From Epiperipatus broadwayi (lineage: Eukaryota > Onychophora > Udeonychophora > Euonychophora > Peripatidae), in the NCBI GenBank assembly GCA_028023455.1, contig JAQFVV010000020.1:11382385-11446384 (forward strand): a stretch of DNA of 64,000 nucleotides, given 5' to 3'. Shown one piece after another: positions 49,018 to 59,725 of this stretch (positions within the stretch are counted from its first letter, which is position 1; every line of letters begins with the position of its first letter). The notes under the pieces are model-generated. The model saw nothing but the letters and a program-made list of their open reading frames with translations, had not been told where the DNA came from and did not search any database. The position numbers were made by a program, and so were the translations under genes.

Positions 49018-49704
49018 CAGGGGTGAGAAAATAGTGGCCCACCAAGACAGAAAAATCTATCTTGAACTGAGATTTTCTTCCCATGCATGACCGAAGATTC
49101 ATCTCATATTTTCCACTAGGATGGCCACATCAATACACATGTGCAGTGTAGATATGATGCATAGTGCTTTTCCAGTTGATCTGATTAATTTCAATTTTGT
49201 CTTTGCAACAGTAAATATATAAATTTCCAACTTTAGTGAAACTATGAACTCTTCTAAAAAGTGTAAAATCAGTGATGAATGTAGTGTGTTTAATGAAGAA
49301 TGGATAAACAAATATTTATTTGGTAATACAGGGAATAAAGGAGTGTGAAACACTAGCCATATTTAAGTAGTACAATCTGAAATGACACCACAAAACAGTG
49401 AATTTGGCTGCAAACTTTGGCTGAAGAAGCAACAAACATTATTTACAAAGTAATCAACACTTCAAAATAACACTACAGAAGAAAGTTTTGTGGTAGCCTA
49501 CAACCTTGCTAAACATAACACGCCTTTTTCAGATGGTGAGTTTATTAGGCAGTTTATTTTATTTAATTTATATTTATTGTACAATTTATACTTTTTCTGA
49601 AATGCAAAGTTAATTCATGAATGCAATCATTTTAAAGGGTGCAGCCCTCTGCTAACATCTGCTTCTACAAAGTGGCCCTGAACCAAAACAATTGCCTACC
49701 CCTG
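49018..49704 (+). mobile_element. hAT element with decayed transposase
   Basis: The ends are CAGGGGTGAGAAAATAGTGG and CAATTGCCTACCCCTG, with imperfect terminal inverted repeats and the exact 8-bp duplication CTCTAGTG (49010-49017 and 49705-49712). It is internally deleted but still holds transposase remnants. Confidence 0.88.
49244..49560 (+). pseudogene. hAT transposase remnant (GTF2IRD2/ZBED-like)
   Basis: An ATG at 49244 opens MNSSKKCKISDECSVFNEEW, a typical start of GTF2IRD2/ZBED-type hAT transposases, and stops at 49346. Further down another frame reads VVAYNLAKHNTPFSDGEF (about 49485-49548), matching the segment after the zinc finger in the same group. Stops and deletions make it non-functional. 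Confidence 0.7.
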
Positions 49705-49827
49705 CTCTAGTGTATTTTATTCTCTTTCATACCTTTCCAAAGGGAGCACCTGACCTTATCCTTCTTTAGAATGTCTTTGAGATAATCTGCCATAAAACTG
49801 AGAACAATGTTAGAGCAAGAACATCTT

Positions 49828-49922
49828 TTTTTTTATGTGTCAAAGCATCGACTGGGAAGTGAACCCCCGGACGACTGCTTGTAAGGCAGCTGTGCTAACC
49901 ACTCACCCACTAATGCTTGACA
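49828..49922 (-). mobile_element. tRNA-derived SINE, copy 6
   Basis: Reverse copy: T tract, tgtcaaagcatcg, the B-box inverse ggaagtgaaccccc, and ccactaatgcttga. The flanking acatctt on both sides is the likely target duplication. Confidence 0.8.
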
Positions 49923-51764
49923 TCTTTCTAAATACCAATTAATGACATCTATATACGAGGTTTAGATCATATCATCATCAAAAGTATTCTGACAAGTAGA
50001 AAAGTTCAGAGAGTAGTCACAACATCAATTCTTCCATTTAAATCACATACTGAATTATAATTTTAAGTTTACAATATTGCAAATTAATTTTTTTTTTAAG
50101 GAAAAAAAGCTGAAAAATAACTTTCCATTTGTATAAACCTTAATGATTAGATCAATGAAGGGTTTTTTCACTTTATTCATCTGGAAGTTAACGATTTTCA
50201 ATTGCAATACATATCCAACTCTACAATATTTCTCATTGGTTATCTATATGCATAAGATTCATGCTCTCTTCCTTCTGGCTCAGTTTTCCACACATGTTGT
50301 ATAATTATTGTAGAGTATTGCAAGTAGTTCACTAGTGTATGATAGCGTTTAAATTATTTATCTCGAATCTATTGTCTTTGTCTTGAATGTTTTATCAGAT
50401 AACGAAACAACATTGATTTTGGATCTCCTCTCGAAATTTGAATATTTCATCTCTGAAAGCGAGTCTTATTTACTCTTTGTCCTTTCCTCTACTTCCTTCC
50501 ACTTGGAATTTTAGTTTCGCTCAGAAAATAATTATATAGTTCTTTTTATTTTATTTTAACAAGGTAGAAGGATTATTAATTTGAAATCAATCATATATCG
50601 TATCTTAACATTTATACTGAAAGATAGATGCAGAAAAATTATTTGTAAAAAGATTAAGATGTGAGATCTAGTTTGGTATGTTAGTTAATTTTTTTTTAAT
50701 TGATTTTAAAACTAGGAAACCATATGTTGACCACATGGTGATCGCCGCTTCACTTTTCATTGAAAACAGTATTCTTTATTCCCAATGCTTATTTTAAAGC
50801 AAAAACAAATGAGGCATTTATTTGCTAGTGCTTGCTAAATCAAGTGTTATTTTTCAATATTAGGGCTTAAAAAATATTTTTGCTTATGGCCTACATTTTT
50901 TAAAGAATAAGCCCTATTTATTTTTGGTTACCATTAGTTAAAAGAACTTTTTTTTTCTTTTTAATAAAAGAGGAATACATATTGAAAGCAAGAAGATGAC
51001 CATATCATTAATTATAAACGGCCGTTCAACTCTTGATACCAATATATATATATTAATGGTTTGTTTAGAATGAACATTTCAAATCTTGCTAAATCATACT
51101 TTGGTTTTTGTCTGATCATCCAATTAAGGATTAGTTTGTTTTTGATTATGTACTGAATCCTGCGCTCTGTAACTAATCAATTTTGTCCTGTATAATTTGG
51201 CACAGCAGTAGAGTAATTGATTCAAGAGTTAAATATTTTTGAATTGAAATTCACCGCCATTTTGGTACTTGAACATCGCATGTTTCTTGAAGCAATTTCT
51301 TTTTTATTTACACCTTAAATGTTTGCATTCAGTTACTTCATATAAGAATATTCACGACCAAGGCTTAAATATATAATAGAGGTTGAATTTATGTAGTAGG
51401 AAAATTTATGACTTTTTAGTGTTAACTGACTCATAACGAACAATTTTTTGATAAATCAGAGAATAGGTATTATATTTTTTTGGGTAGAAGAAAGAGAATA
51501 AAACAAAAAAAAAAGACTACACAAAGTTTGATTTTCATTGGAGAGACAAACTTTCATTATAAATTAAAGATTATTTCACATAGTTTAAAAAAGATGAATA
51601 GTTTTTATCAACGGGATAAGATTGGAAAAAATACAATGGAGAGCTAAAAGACTTTTAGAAAGTTTGTTGTAGACTAAGTTGAGAATTATTGCAAAATATC
51701 TATTAAACTAAAGAACCTATAAATGATAATATAAACATATTTGAAGTTCCTATATTGAATTTTA
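49923..51764. other. AT-rich stretch, nothing recognised
   Basis: No repeat family, and no frame longer than chance with recognisable motifs. Confidence 0.5.
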
Positions 51765-51913
51765 ATAACTGAAACACAGGCTTATTTATACCTGTGTCTA
51801 TATATATATAATATTAGGGTATGAGCACAGACTTTCACACGACCCACAACTCTCCACTCCATCTAATAACACTGATACGCTTAAACACATATATGTTGAA
51901 AAGATAAACAATC

Positions 51914-51957
51914 ACCAATATACGTATTTCATGCTAAACCAGCAATCATCAGTTGGT
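51914..51957 (-). ncRNA. Hammerhead ribozyme, family C, core intact
   Basis: Minus strand: ACCAA/UUGGU, CUGAUGA (51952-51946), UUGCU/AGCAU, GAAA (51930-51927), palindromic AUACGUAU (51927-51920). Cleavage is predicted 3' of A51919. Confidence 0.8.
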
Positions 51958-52489
51958 CCAGATTATCATCTCTACACATATATACTATAAGTGCTCAGAT
52001 ATATATTAAGATAGACAATCATACCTTAATGGACAGGCTTCAATCTACTCCAACTCTTCAACCGTCCATCCAGTTGAAAATCTGATGATGGAATGCTCAA
52101 AGGCGACCCTGAGGCCGAGATTCTTGTCACACCTATGTTGACCTAAGGTCAATCTGAACCCCACATGTACAGGACATAATCCATTAAATACATATGCAAG
52201 GATGGGAAGACATCTCTATAATGTAATAACTGAAACACAGGCTTATTTATACCTGTGTGTTTCAGTGATTACATTATAGAGATGTGGGGTTCAGATTGAC
52301 CTTAGGTCAACATGGGTGTGACAAGAAGGATGGCCTTTGAGCATTCCATCGTCAGATTTTCAATTGGATGGATGGTTGAAGAGTTGGAGTGTGGAGTAGA
52401 TTGAAGCCTGTCCATTAAAGTATGAGGATTGTCTATCTTAATATATATCTGAGCACTTATAGTATATATGTGTAGAGATGATAATCTGG

Positions 52490-52533
52490 ACCAACTGATG
52501 ATTGCTGGTTTAGCATGAAATACGTATATTGGA
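52490..52533 (+). ncRNA. Hammerhead ribozyme, family C, core intact
   Basis: Plus strand: CCAA/UUGG (4 pairs), CUGAUGA (52495-52501), UUGCU/AGCAU, GAAA (52517-52520), palindromic AUACGUAU. Cleavage is predicted 3' of A52528. Confidence 0.78.
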
Positions 52534-52954
52534 GATTGTTTATCTTTTCAACATATATGTGTTTAAGTGTATCAGTGTTATTAGATGGAGTGGAGAGTGG
52601 TGGGTCGTGTGAAAGTCTGTGCTCATACCCTAAACATTACATATATATTGAATTTTATAATTATCACAAAACTTTTATAATATTTTATTCTTCTTTGTCT
52701 TTTTTCCTCTTTTTTTATTTTTTAAAGTTAGACTGGCAATTCACATTAATAAAAAGTTGTTAATAATGATATAATTATCTATTCAATTTTTATGAATTGG
52801 GATAAATAAATTGCATAAATCCATTTCCAAAGACATTCTAAACTCTGTCATTCTTCTCATATTCATATAAGAACTACATCTAATTTCATTGATCATATTT
52901 TAAAGTAACCCTCAATCTTCCCAGAACTTTACTTTTCAAAATATTTTAAAATGT

Positions 52955-53200
52955 ATATTGTATTTTAAAATGTGCCCAGGAAGTTTTTTATTTTTATTTT
53001 AGTCAACAGGTTCTCTTTGCATTCTAATTTTTCTTACTATCTCATCTTTAGTTTTCTATCCAGCTTGTTATAGCCAGCCTGCTCCATAGCCATATTTTTA
53101 TATCTTCTAATATTATTAGTCTGTTTTCCGAAAAGTCCAAATCTCACATTTATATGTTAGTATATTCCAAACAAAGATTTTAAACAAATTGTATTGTTTT
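52955..53200 (-). pseudogene. Decayed LINE fragment
   Basis: Minus-strand pieces CEIWTFRK, KDEIVRKIRMQREPVD and KKLPGHI occur in the order of the ETWTLRK...DxVxxEEVLRRI...KLRWLGHI region at the C-terminus of non-LTR reverse transcriptases. Heavily mutated. Upstream coding may extend to about 53640. Confidence 0.55.
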
Positions 53201-54149
53201 TAATTAAATGTATTATAGATTCATGGTTTCAATTGTCATAAGATGACCCATGATCTTTAGTATAATATTTTTCTGCTGGCTTGTAAATTTTTGAAATTAA
53301 AAAAACTAATTTGCTTTTTGCTATAATCTTTGCTGACATTAATAGTCTTGCTCTTTATTTTATCACTTTCAAAAACAACCATATAGAAATTTGTTGTCTT
53401 CAAAACTTGTGCACATTTTTATCATCATATTATGTCTCGCTATAAACAAGAAACTTTTTTGTTATAGTAAACATAATAGTATTGTGCTCTTCAGAAGTAC
53501 TCATTGAGGGTTATCAGTATTCTAATTATTGAAACCAATTAGTGAATATTTAAGTTGATCTGTGCTATCATCTATTAGTATATAAGGAATATCTGCCACA
53601 TCACTTCTTTCATTTATGGTCTGTATATGACTTTTTTATCTACTTCATATTCATATATAAATCTGGTAGTTAGTTAATACTCAAAAGTTCTCGTTTCACT
53701 TCCTGAGAGAGGTAAATCACATCCAGGTATTTTAAATGAGAATGCAATTTTATGCTAAATAGATATTGAAGACAAATCACATAAAAAATACTAAAAATAC
53801 TATTAACAATCAGCTTTTTCCGGTGATAAAGCGAACTTCTAATTCCATTAAAGTTTTTGCAAAAAAAAAAAAGGGGGGGGGGTCAAAAGTATAGAATTTT
53901 AAAGGAGAGTTTTTATAATTAATATCTTGGATATATTAGTCAGTCAACTTACCATATAGAGAGAGGGATAGAGAGATAGAGATAAAATAATAAGTTGTCC
54001 ATTGAAAGTATTTGTAACAGGTTTAAATTATAATAATGGTAAATAATAAAAATAGTAATATAAAAATGTAGGCAGAAGTATTTTTAATTTCATTGTAATC
54101 ATTATCAAGTGAATTTACACAGGCAAAAAAAAAAAAACATGTCATGTGA

Positions 54150-54440
54150 CTTTATGCAGATCAATATTAATGGATTGTCTGTTTATTATACAATCTTTAA
54201 ATTCGTTTATAAAAATTGCCTCTTCAATTTTTCTTTTTTTATCATGTTTTTCTTTATGCAATATTCTTGAGTGATCTGAATTAAATTTAAAGTTACAAGA
54301 TTTTTCATGCTCAAAGAAAACTGAAGTAATATTAGTTTGTTTATTTATAGCACTTCTTATACGTTACAAAATAACTGGTGCACATCCTGATTCATCAAGG
54401 TTTGATTTTTTACATACACATATAATATGATAAATATTAC
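54150..54440 (-). pseudogene. Penelope-like element, GIY-YIG endonuclease end
   Basis: The minus-strand frame reads FFEHEKSCNFKFNSDHSRIL, then HKEKHDKKRKIEEAIFI and INRQSINIDLHK. The H-E-K / R-K-I-E-E-A / I-N-R order fits the C-terminal half of the GIY-YIG domain of Penelope-like elements. It lies downstream of the RT pieces at 54690-56200 on the same strand, the normal RT then endonuclease order. A near copy is on the plus strand at 56255-56433. Confidence 0.65.
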
Positions 54441-54503
54441 ATTTTTGTTTTTTAAAGTTGTAAAGAATAATTTGTTAAGCACATACTCATTACGTAATAT
54501 ATA

Positions 54504-54666
54504 TTAAAGCTATAATCTTAAGACTACGCGCCTAAGTGCGACAGTAGGGACCTCTACAAATCTAAACACAAGATTTAACTTGTCTTTTAACGTTTAATCT
54601 TGTGTTTAGATTTGTAGAGGTCCCTACTGTCGCATCTTGGCGCATGTCTCAAGGTTATAACCTTAA
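54504..54666. mobile_element. Palindromic MITE-like element H, copy 1
   Basis: Almost perfect inverse arms of about 75 bp: TTAAAGCTATAATCTTAAGA at the outside and GACAGTAGGGACCTCTACAA further in, around a loop of about 20 bp. It is inserted between the RT and GIY-YIG parts of the Penelope relic. Copy 2 is at 63157. Confidence 0.82.
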
Positions 54667-54689
54667 TATATATATATATTTTTATGGAA

Positions 54690-55375
54690 TAGGATTTTAG
54701 AATTATTAATTAATCTACTTATATTTGGAGCAAAAAAATGAAACACTATTACTAAATCTTTTTTTGTTATTATTAAATTTACATTTTTATTATTAATTAT
54801 ATTGATGCTACAAGCCATTATTAAACTTATTTAGTATATATAAAATTTTTGTTTTCTACCATATACAGTATTTATAAGCTTTTGACAAAACAGTTCAATA
54901 TATTAAATTTTACCGCTTTTATTACAACTGTATATAACTTTTCATTAGATATAAAAAAGAATTGGAATTGGCCAAAATGAATATAACTTTTTTATTGGAT
55001 AAACTTGATAAGTAATTTATAGTTTAAACAAGTATTCCCTCTAGACATTTGTAAATCTAAATATTTTATAATTTTATTTTGTTCTTTATTGATAAACCAA
55101 TTTAGGTTGTTTAAATTGTTTAATTTTCATAAAAGATCTCTAATATTTTCAGGTTCACAAAGGAAATTATCAACATATCTAGTATATATTTTAATATTTT
55201 TAAAGTTATTAGTATTTAAAACAGCTACTTCATATTTAGATAATAGTTTCAAATTTGCACAGCTATAAAGAAATCCATGGACCATCCGTTGACCAATTTG
55301 TAGTGTTTATCATTAAATGTAGCAATAATGTTATCACTTGTAAATTTTAATAAGTCCATTTTGTTAAGTTGTAAT
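54690..55375 (-). pseudogene. Penelope-like reverse transcriptase, motif B-C part
   Basis: The minus strand reads LLKFTSDNIIATFNDKHYKL, then VNG, then IYTRYVDNFLCEPENI (55150-55190). RYVDN corresponds to the YVDD catalytic motif C with one change. Next comes NWFINKEQNKIIKYLDLQM, like the LPFLDL block that follows in Penelope RTs. Frameshifts are present. The upstream half is beyond an insertion at 55366-56020. Confidence 0.65.
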
Positions 55376-56018
55376 TATTTATTAAGCGTACAGGAAATAT
55401 ATATAAATACTTTTAAGACGGGCTTTAGCCTGTAACAAATGCACCTTGAAATTTATAATAGTCAAGCAATATCTTTATTTTGCCAATAGAGGGACCTCTC
55501 AAACCATGACACAAGATAATGACTTTTGGCCAATCTGAAGTATCTTCATTTGGGAGTGTGAAGCTGTTGTTCTCTCCATTGTTTAAGTCCATTATTTCCT
55601 ATATAAATTAACATTCACAAAATCTTGTGATTTACGAGTTAATATTACGATCTTTATACTGGAAATATATAAATTATTGTAAAGTTGTAATTATTTATTA
55701 AGTGCACAGGAAGTATATGTAAATACTTTTAAGACAGGCTTTAACCTGTATCAAATGCACATTGAAATTTATAATAGTCAAGCAATATCTTTATTTTGCC
55801 AATAGAGGAACCTCTCAAACCACGACATAAGATAGTGACTTTTATAAATATAAGAGCAGCCTTCTTGTCTTTTAACCTTTCTACTTATATAGGCCAATCT
55901 GAAGCTTCTTGATTTGGGAGCATGAAGCTGTTGTTCTCTCTGCCATTTAAATCCATCCACTATTTCCTATACAAATTAACTTTTGTGAAATCTTACGATT
56001 TACAACAAGTTAATATTT
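55366..56018. repeat. Tandemly duplicated insert in the Penelope RT
   Basis: A unit beginning aagttgtaattatttatta occurs at 55366-55645 and again at 55682-56018 (start-to-start 316 bp). The second copy has an extra 45 bp or so near 55837. The insert splits the RT frame and is flanked by gttgtaa (55369 and 56020), a possible target duplication. The unit's own nature is unknown. Confidence 0.65.
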
Positions 56019-56019
56019 T

Positions 56020-56200
56020 GTTGTAAATTTATTTACTAAAATTTCATGTAAAGCATTATCACTGATATTTAGAAATTCTAGCTGGTCTATAAAACTATAT
56101 AATTTGGTGACATCTAATGAAAACATGGTGACATTATTATTTAATTTAACATTTTTAATTTTATCAATAAATTCAAAAGATAAAGCAAAAAATTTAAATT
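56020..56200 (-). pseudogene. Penelope-like reverse transcriptase, motif A part
   Basis: The minus strand reads FEFIDKIKNVKLNNNVTMF and SLDVTKLYSFID (56082-56124). This matches RT motif A, S-x-D-V-x-x-L-Y. It then runs to LHEILVNKFTT, where the insert at 55366-56018 interrupts. The frame resumes sensibly on the other side (LNKMDLLKFT). Confidence 0.65.
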
Positions 56201-56254
56201 AATACCAGTTTCTTTATAATCATATTAAAATGCTGCCAATAATCAGTCTAATAC

Positions 56255-56433
56255 TGCTTCAGATTTTTTTGAACATGAAAAGCTTTTTTAATTTACTTTT
56301 AATTCAGATCAACTAAAATATTACGTGAAGGAAGACATCATAGAAACAGGAAAATTACAGAGACAATTCTTAGATATCAATTTAAAAATGCTGTAATAAA
56401 TAAATCTGCTAATATTGATCTACATAGTTCTTA
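56255..56433 (+). pseudogene. Second Penelope-like GIY-YIG fragment, opposite strand
   Basis: The plus strand gives FFEHEKLF, then HHRNRKITETILRYQFKNAV and INKSANIDLHS, aligned block by block with the minus-strand copy at 54150-54356. The following tail (cataaattcagttgataat) also matches the tail beyond 54150 (gtaaattcacttgataat on the minus strand). This is therefore a second element copy in inverse orientation, head to head with the first. Confidence 0.6.
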
Positions 56434-56520
56434 AAAAATACATGACTTCAGCTTTAGGTCTGCATAAATTCAGTTGATAATAATTACAATGTAATCAGAA
56501 ATACTTATGTTTCAATTTCT

Positions 56521-56860
56521 ACATTTAATATATATGGGATTTGAATTCAGACTTTCACATGACTCTCAACTCTCCATGCCATCTCATATTACTGACTCAC
56601 CTGATCACACACATGTTGAAAAGACAAATAATCACCAATATATTTATTCCATGCTAAACCAGCAGTCATCAGTTGGTCCAGATTATCATCTCTACATATA
56701 TATACAATCAGTGTTCAGCTTTATATTAAGATAGCTAATCTTCATACTTTAATGGACAGGCTTCAAACTACTCCAACCCATAACTTCAGCCATCCATTTT
56801 ATTGAAAATCTGATGGTGGAACATTCAAAACCCATTATTACTGTATACTTTTTATGATTT
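56521..56860 (-). repeat. Family C repeat, copy 7, with dead hammerhead
   Basis: Starts tatgggatttgaattcag (inverse B-box end). The hammerhead on the minus strand (56634-56677) keeps CUGAUGA and ACCAA/UUGGU but has GGAA for GAAA and a broken stem III. Confidence 0.72.
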
Positions 56861-56929
56861 TATAATTTAAAACAGTTACATATAAGGATGGGGGGGGGGG
56901 ATAATCGAAATTTTATAATAAAAAGTGAT

Positions 56930-57435
56930 TTATTTAACTTTGAGTGTTATAAACTTAATCTCCTTCAAAGTACTGTCCATTTAATACAATACACCAGTCT
57001 AAAAATGTTTTTCACTTTTCTAAGTAGTCCAAAACACAAAGTAAAGCCGTTTAATGCCTCCATCGGTTTCTTTTACAACTTTTATGTTAACAAAAAAAGA
57101 GATATTTCTTCATTTGAGAAAATAAAAAGTCACATGATTGGAGATCGAGCAAATATGACTTACAGATAACTGGATCATGTTGAATTTAATTAAAAATTAT
57201 TTCACACTCAAGAATGCTCGCAGAGGAATTGTCATGATGAAACTCGCACTTTTTACTTTGCTACATAATGGGTCATTGATATTTTAGCATAGTTGGAATT
57301 TTTTGGGGACATGGTGAATTTGACTATTTCATTAAATCATTTGTAAACTTGTGTTTTCCCCAATACAGCTTTCTTGTAATCCATTTCAAGCATTAGAGCT
57401 GTTTTCTCTACCATTTTTCCTAAAAGAAATAGAAT
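56930..57435 (-). pseudogene. Decayed mariner-type transposase, second locus
   Basis: Minus strand pieces: MVEKTALMLEMDYKKAVLGK, TQVYK (N-terminal helix-turn-helix region), HDNSSASIL, CDFLFSQMKKYL (matching the PDLxPCDFFLFPxLK block), and an end LDWCIVLNGQYFEGD just before a TAA. The order is that of mariner transposases. The copy is internally deleted and carries several stops. Confidence 0.72.
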
Positions 57436-58205
57436 TTCATATTATTCCAATGTTTAACCATTACAAAAAAAAAATAAAATACACAAAACGCACTTTACAA
57501 AAAAGTGCGGTATGGCACCACGATTTTACACAGTAAAATATTTTGGCAGATTGATGCAAAAGAGTCCCCATAAGAAGTATATAACAGTGGAATTATGTAC
57601 GACAACAGGCACTCTTACCAGAGAACAGTTTTGCTTATTTTTGTCCCCCTCCCCTGTAAATATATATTTCTTACAGTGTCATGTCTTATTTTATTGGTAC
57701 AAATACTGAAGCATTAATGGGTTAAATACTATTGTTGACTAAACATTTAAGCTCTAAAACTGAAACAGATTACAAGTAAGATACCCAAATAAAAGGATTA
57801 TTCTAATGAAGTTATATAAATAAAAATTCAGACTACTATTTTTATGTGGATATTTAGATGTTTCAAATCTCTCATTAAATAGTAATGATTTCTGTGAAAT
57901 TCATATATAATGATAGAAATGGGCTGGGGGAGAGGTTACATTGATTGTTAACTTGTGATTTAATAATAGACTCTTGAGGATTGGGGAGCATGCTGCAAGT
58001 CAAAATAGGTTTATAGAATCAGTGTGATAGAATGATTACTTTAAGCATTATGAGAAAAAAAATATTTGTTGTATATAAAATTGACTAAAAAATCAAATTT
58101 GGAACTGCATTTAATGTCAATTTGGTCAGAAATATTTTGTAGTTTCTGCTAATATATCTATTAAAATATCTCTCCACTTCTTATTTGCATTGATTGATTA
58201 TATAG

Positions 58206-58452
58206 ATATAATACATCATACACTCCTTAATTAACACTTTACAATGCAGTTTTAACATATGATTTATTTCCTCTTGCTTACAGTGTCAACTGGCCTGCAG
58301 TCATCATCAAAGTTCTTTTAATTTTACTATAACTACACAATTTTTTAACTGATGATGACTGCAGGGCAGTTGAAACTGTAAGCAAGAAGAAATAAATCAT
58401 ATGTTAAAACTGTATTGTAAAGTGTTAATTAAAGAGCATGTGGTGTATTATA
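58206..58452. repeat. Family E foldback repeat, copy 3
   Basis: Inverse arms actccttaattaacacttta, catatgatttatttcctctt and the inner CAACTGGCCTGCAGTCATCA / TGATGACTGCAGGGCAGTTG around a loop of about 40 bp. Confidence 0.78.
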
Positions 58453-59144
58453 CTAATATATCTGTGTTAGGATATCATCTGATATGTTATAATCTGAATT
58501 CAAATCTAGATTGAATAAATTTTAAAAAGAGCTCAACAAGTTTAGGAATTTTCCTTTTAAATAATCAACTGTCATCAGTATATGTATGTTTAGCTATTCT
58601 CAACTAGAAAATAAATCAAGGATGTGATATCACTCAAAGCCTCATCAACTAGCTAATAGCAAGCCTGGTGAGTACTGGGTTTTTTTTCTCACTTTTTGAG
58701 AAGCTGCTAAAGAAGCCATTGCACTGAAGTGGGTTTTAAAAACTATTTTATTTTACCTATATCTGTATATGTAATTAAAGTGACCTTCATAGCTAAAGGG
58801 TGTGGACATATATATATTAGAAACATCAATATATTCATTCACTTGTTGTAACTATAATATTATGTTGATATTATGATTCAGTCAAAATGTCATTATAAAG
58901 CCAATATTTACATTAAGCTATACATCAATGTACAAAAATTTGTGTCCATATATGCATAAGATTTAAAAACTTATTGAACAAAAATATTTTAACAAAAAAA
59001 TAATTTTAAAACTTGCAGATAACTAAATATCAATTGAATACATAATTTCCTATAATTGTTTCTAACAATACAATGCATAGTTTACTTTACAATTTAGATC
59101 ATCATCAAAAGCAGAAAGAAACTTAATCCATTATGCTGCTTTAT

Positions 59145-59178
59145 ATATATATGTGTGTGTTGTGTGTGTGTGTGTGTA
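59145..59178. repeat. (TG)n microsatellite
   Basis: Alternating TA/TG then a run of TG dinucleotides with one interruption. Confidence 0.85.
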
Positions 59179-59369
59179 AATAAATCATCCAAAAGAATAT
59201 AAAATATATTTATATAACAACAATAACTGTATATATAATAAAAATAATACAGAAAAACTTTTTTCGAAAAACATTTTTTCCACCTTATGAATGTGACTGA
59301 TTTATTTTAAAGCTTCATTTAGAATTGTCTATATAGAGGCATCTATCTTATATCATCAACAACCATTAT

Positions 59370-59725
59370 CAATCTACTGCAGGATGAAAGTCTCTCCAAG
59401 TTCAATCCATCTCCTATCTTTAGCTTCTCTTTTCCACATCACTCTTGCACACTTTCTTATTTCATCCATCCATCTCATATGTGGTCTCTTTCTGGGTCTT
59501 TTACAATGTCTTGGAATCCACTTTAAGATTTCACTTGTACATCTATTATCTCTTCAAGGAATATGTCCATCCCAACTCCACTTCAGTCTTAATTTTTTCA
59601 ATGAAGTCAGTAACACTTGCCTGTTCTCTTATCCATATATTGCATTTTTTGATCTCTTCTTGTTACTTCCAACATGCATCTCTCCATACTTCTTTGAGTG
59701 GTATGAAGTCTCTGTATTGCTCTTA
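59370..59725 (-). pseudogene. Decayed LINE C-terminal fragment
   Basis: The minus strand, with one frameshift, reads WRDACWK, ASVTDFIEKIKTEVELGWT, then ILKWIPRHCKRPRKRPHMRW, MDEIRKCARVMWKREAKDR and WIELGETF. This is the well-known C-terminal end of endonuclease/reverse-transcriptase LINE proteins (GRPxxRWxDEIRK...W...A.DR..W). The open frame on the plus strand here is its antisense shadow. Confidence 0.75.

Larger units (their letters stand above)
51765..52660. repeat. Family C inverted pair, copies 6a and 6b
   Basis: A palindrome of nearly 900 bp. The reverse unit (51800-52225) and forward unit (52270-52640) share the whole family C body and the ACACAGG...CCTGTGT hairpins (51773-51798 and 52237-52262). 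Each arm has a core-intact hammerhead. Confidence 0.82.

Noticed and set aside
32176-58380. Hammerhead call for family E (CUGAUGA near 32230 and 58349, CUGAAGA near 36519, each with a stem then GAAAC or AAAAC)
   Set aside because: The order of boxes fits and the inner stem co-varies (GACTGC/GCAGTT against GATTGC/GCAATC). However, an unpaired base follows the CUGANGA box, stem I has at most three pairs and no clean palindromic stem III exists. I keep it as a foldback repeat only.
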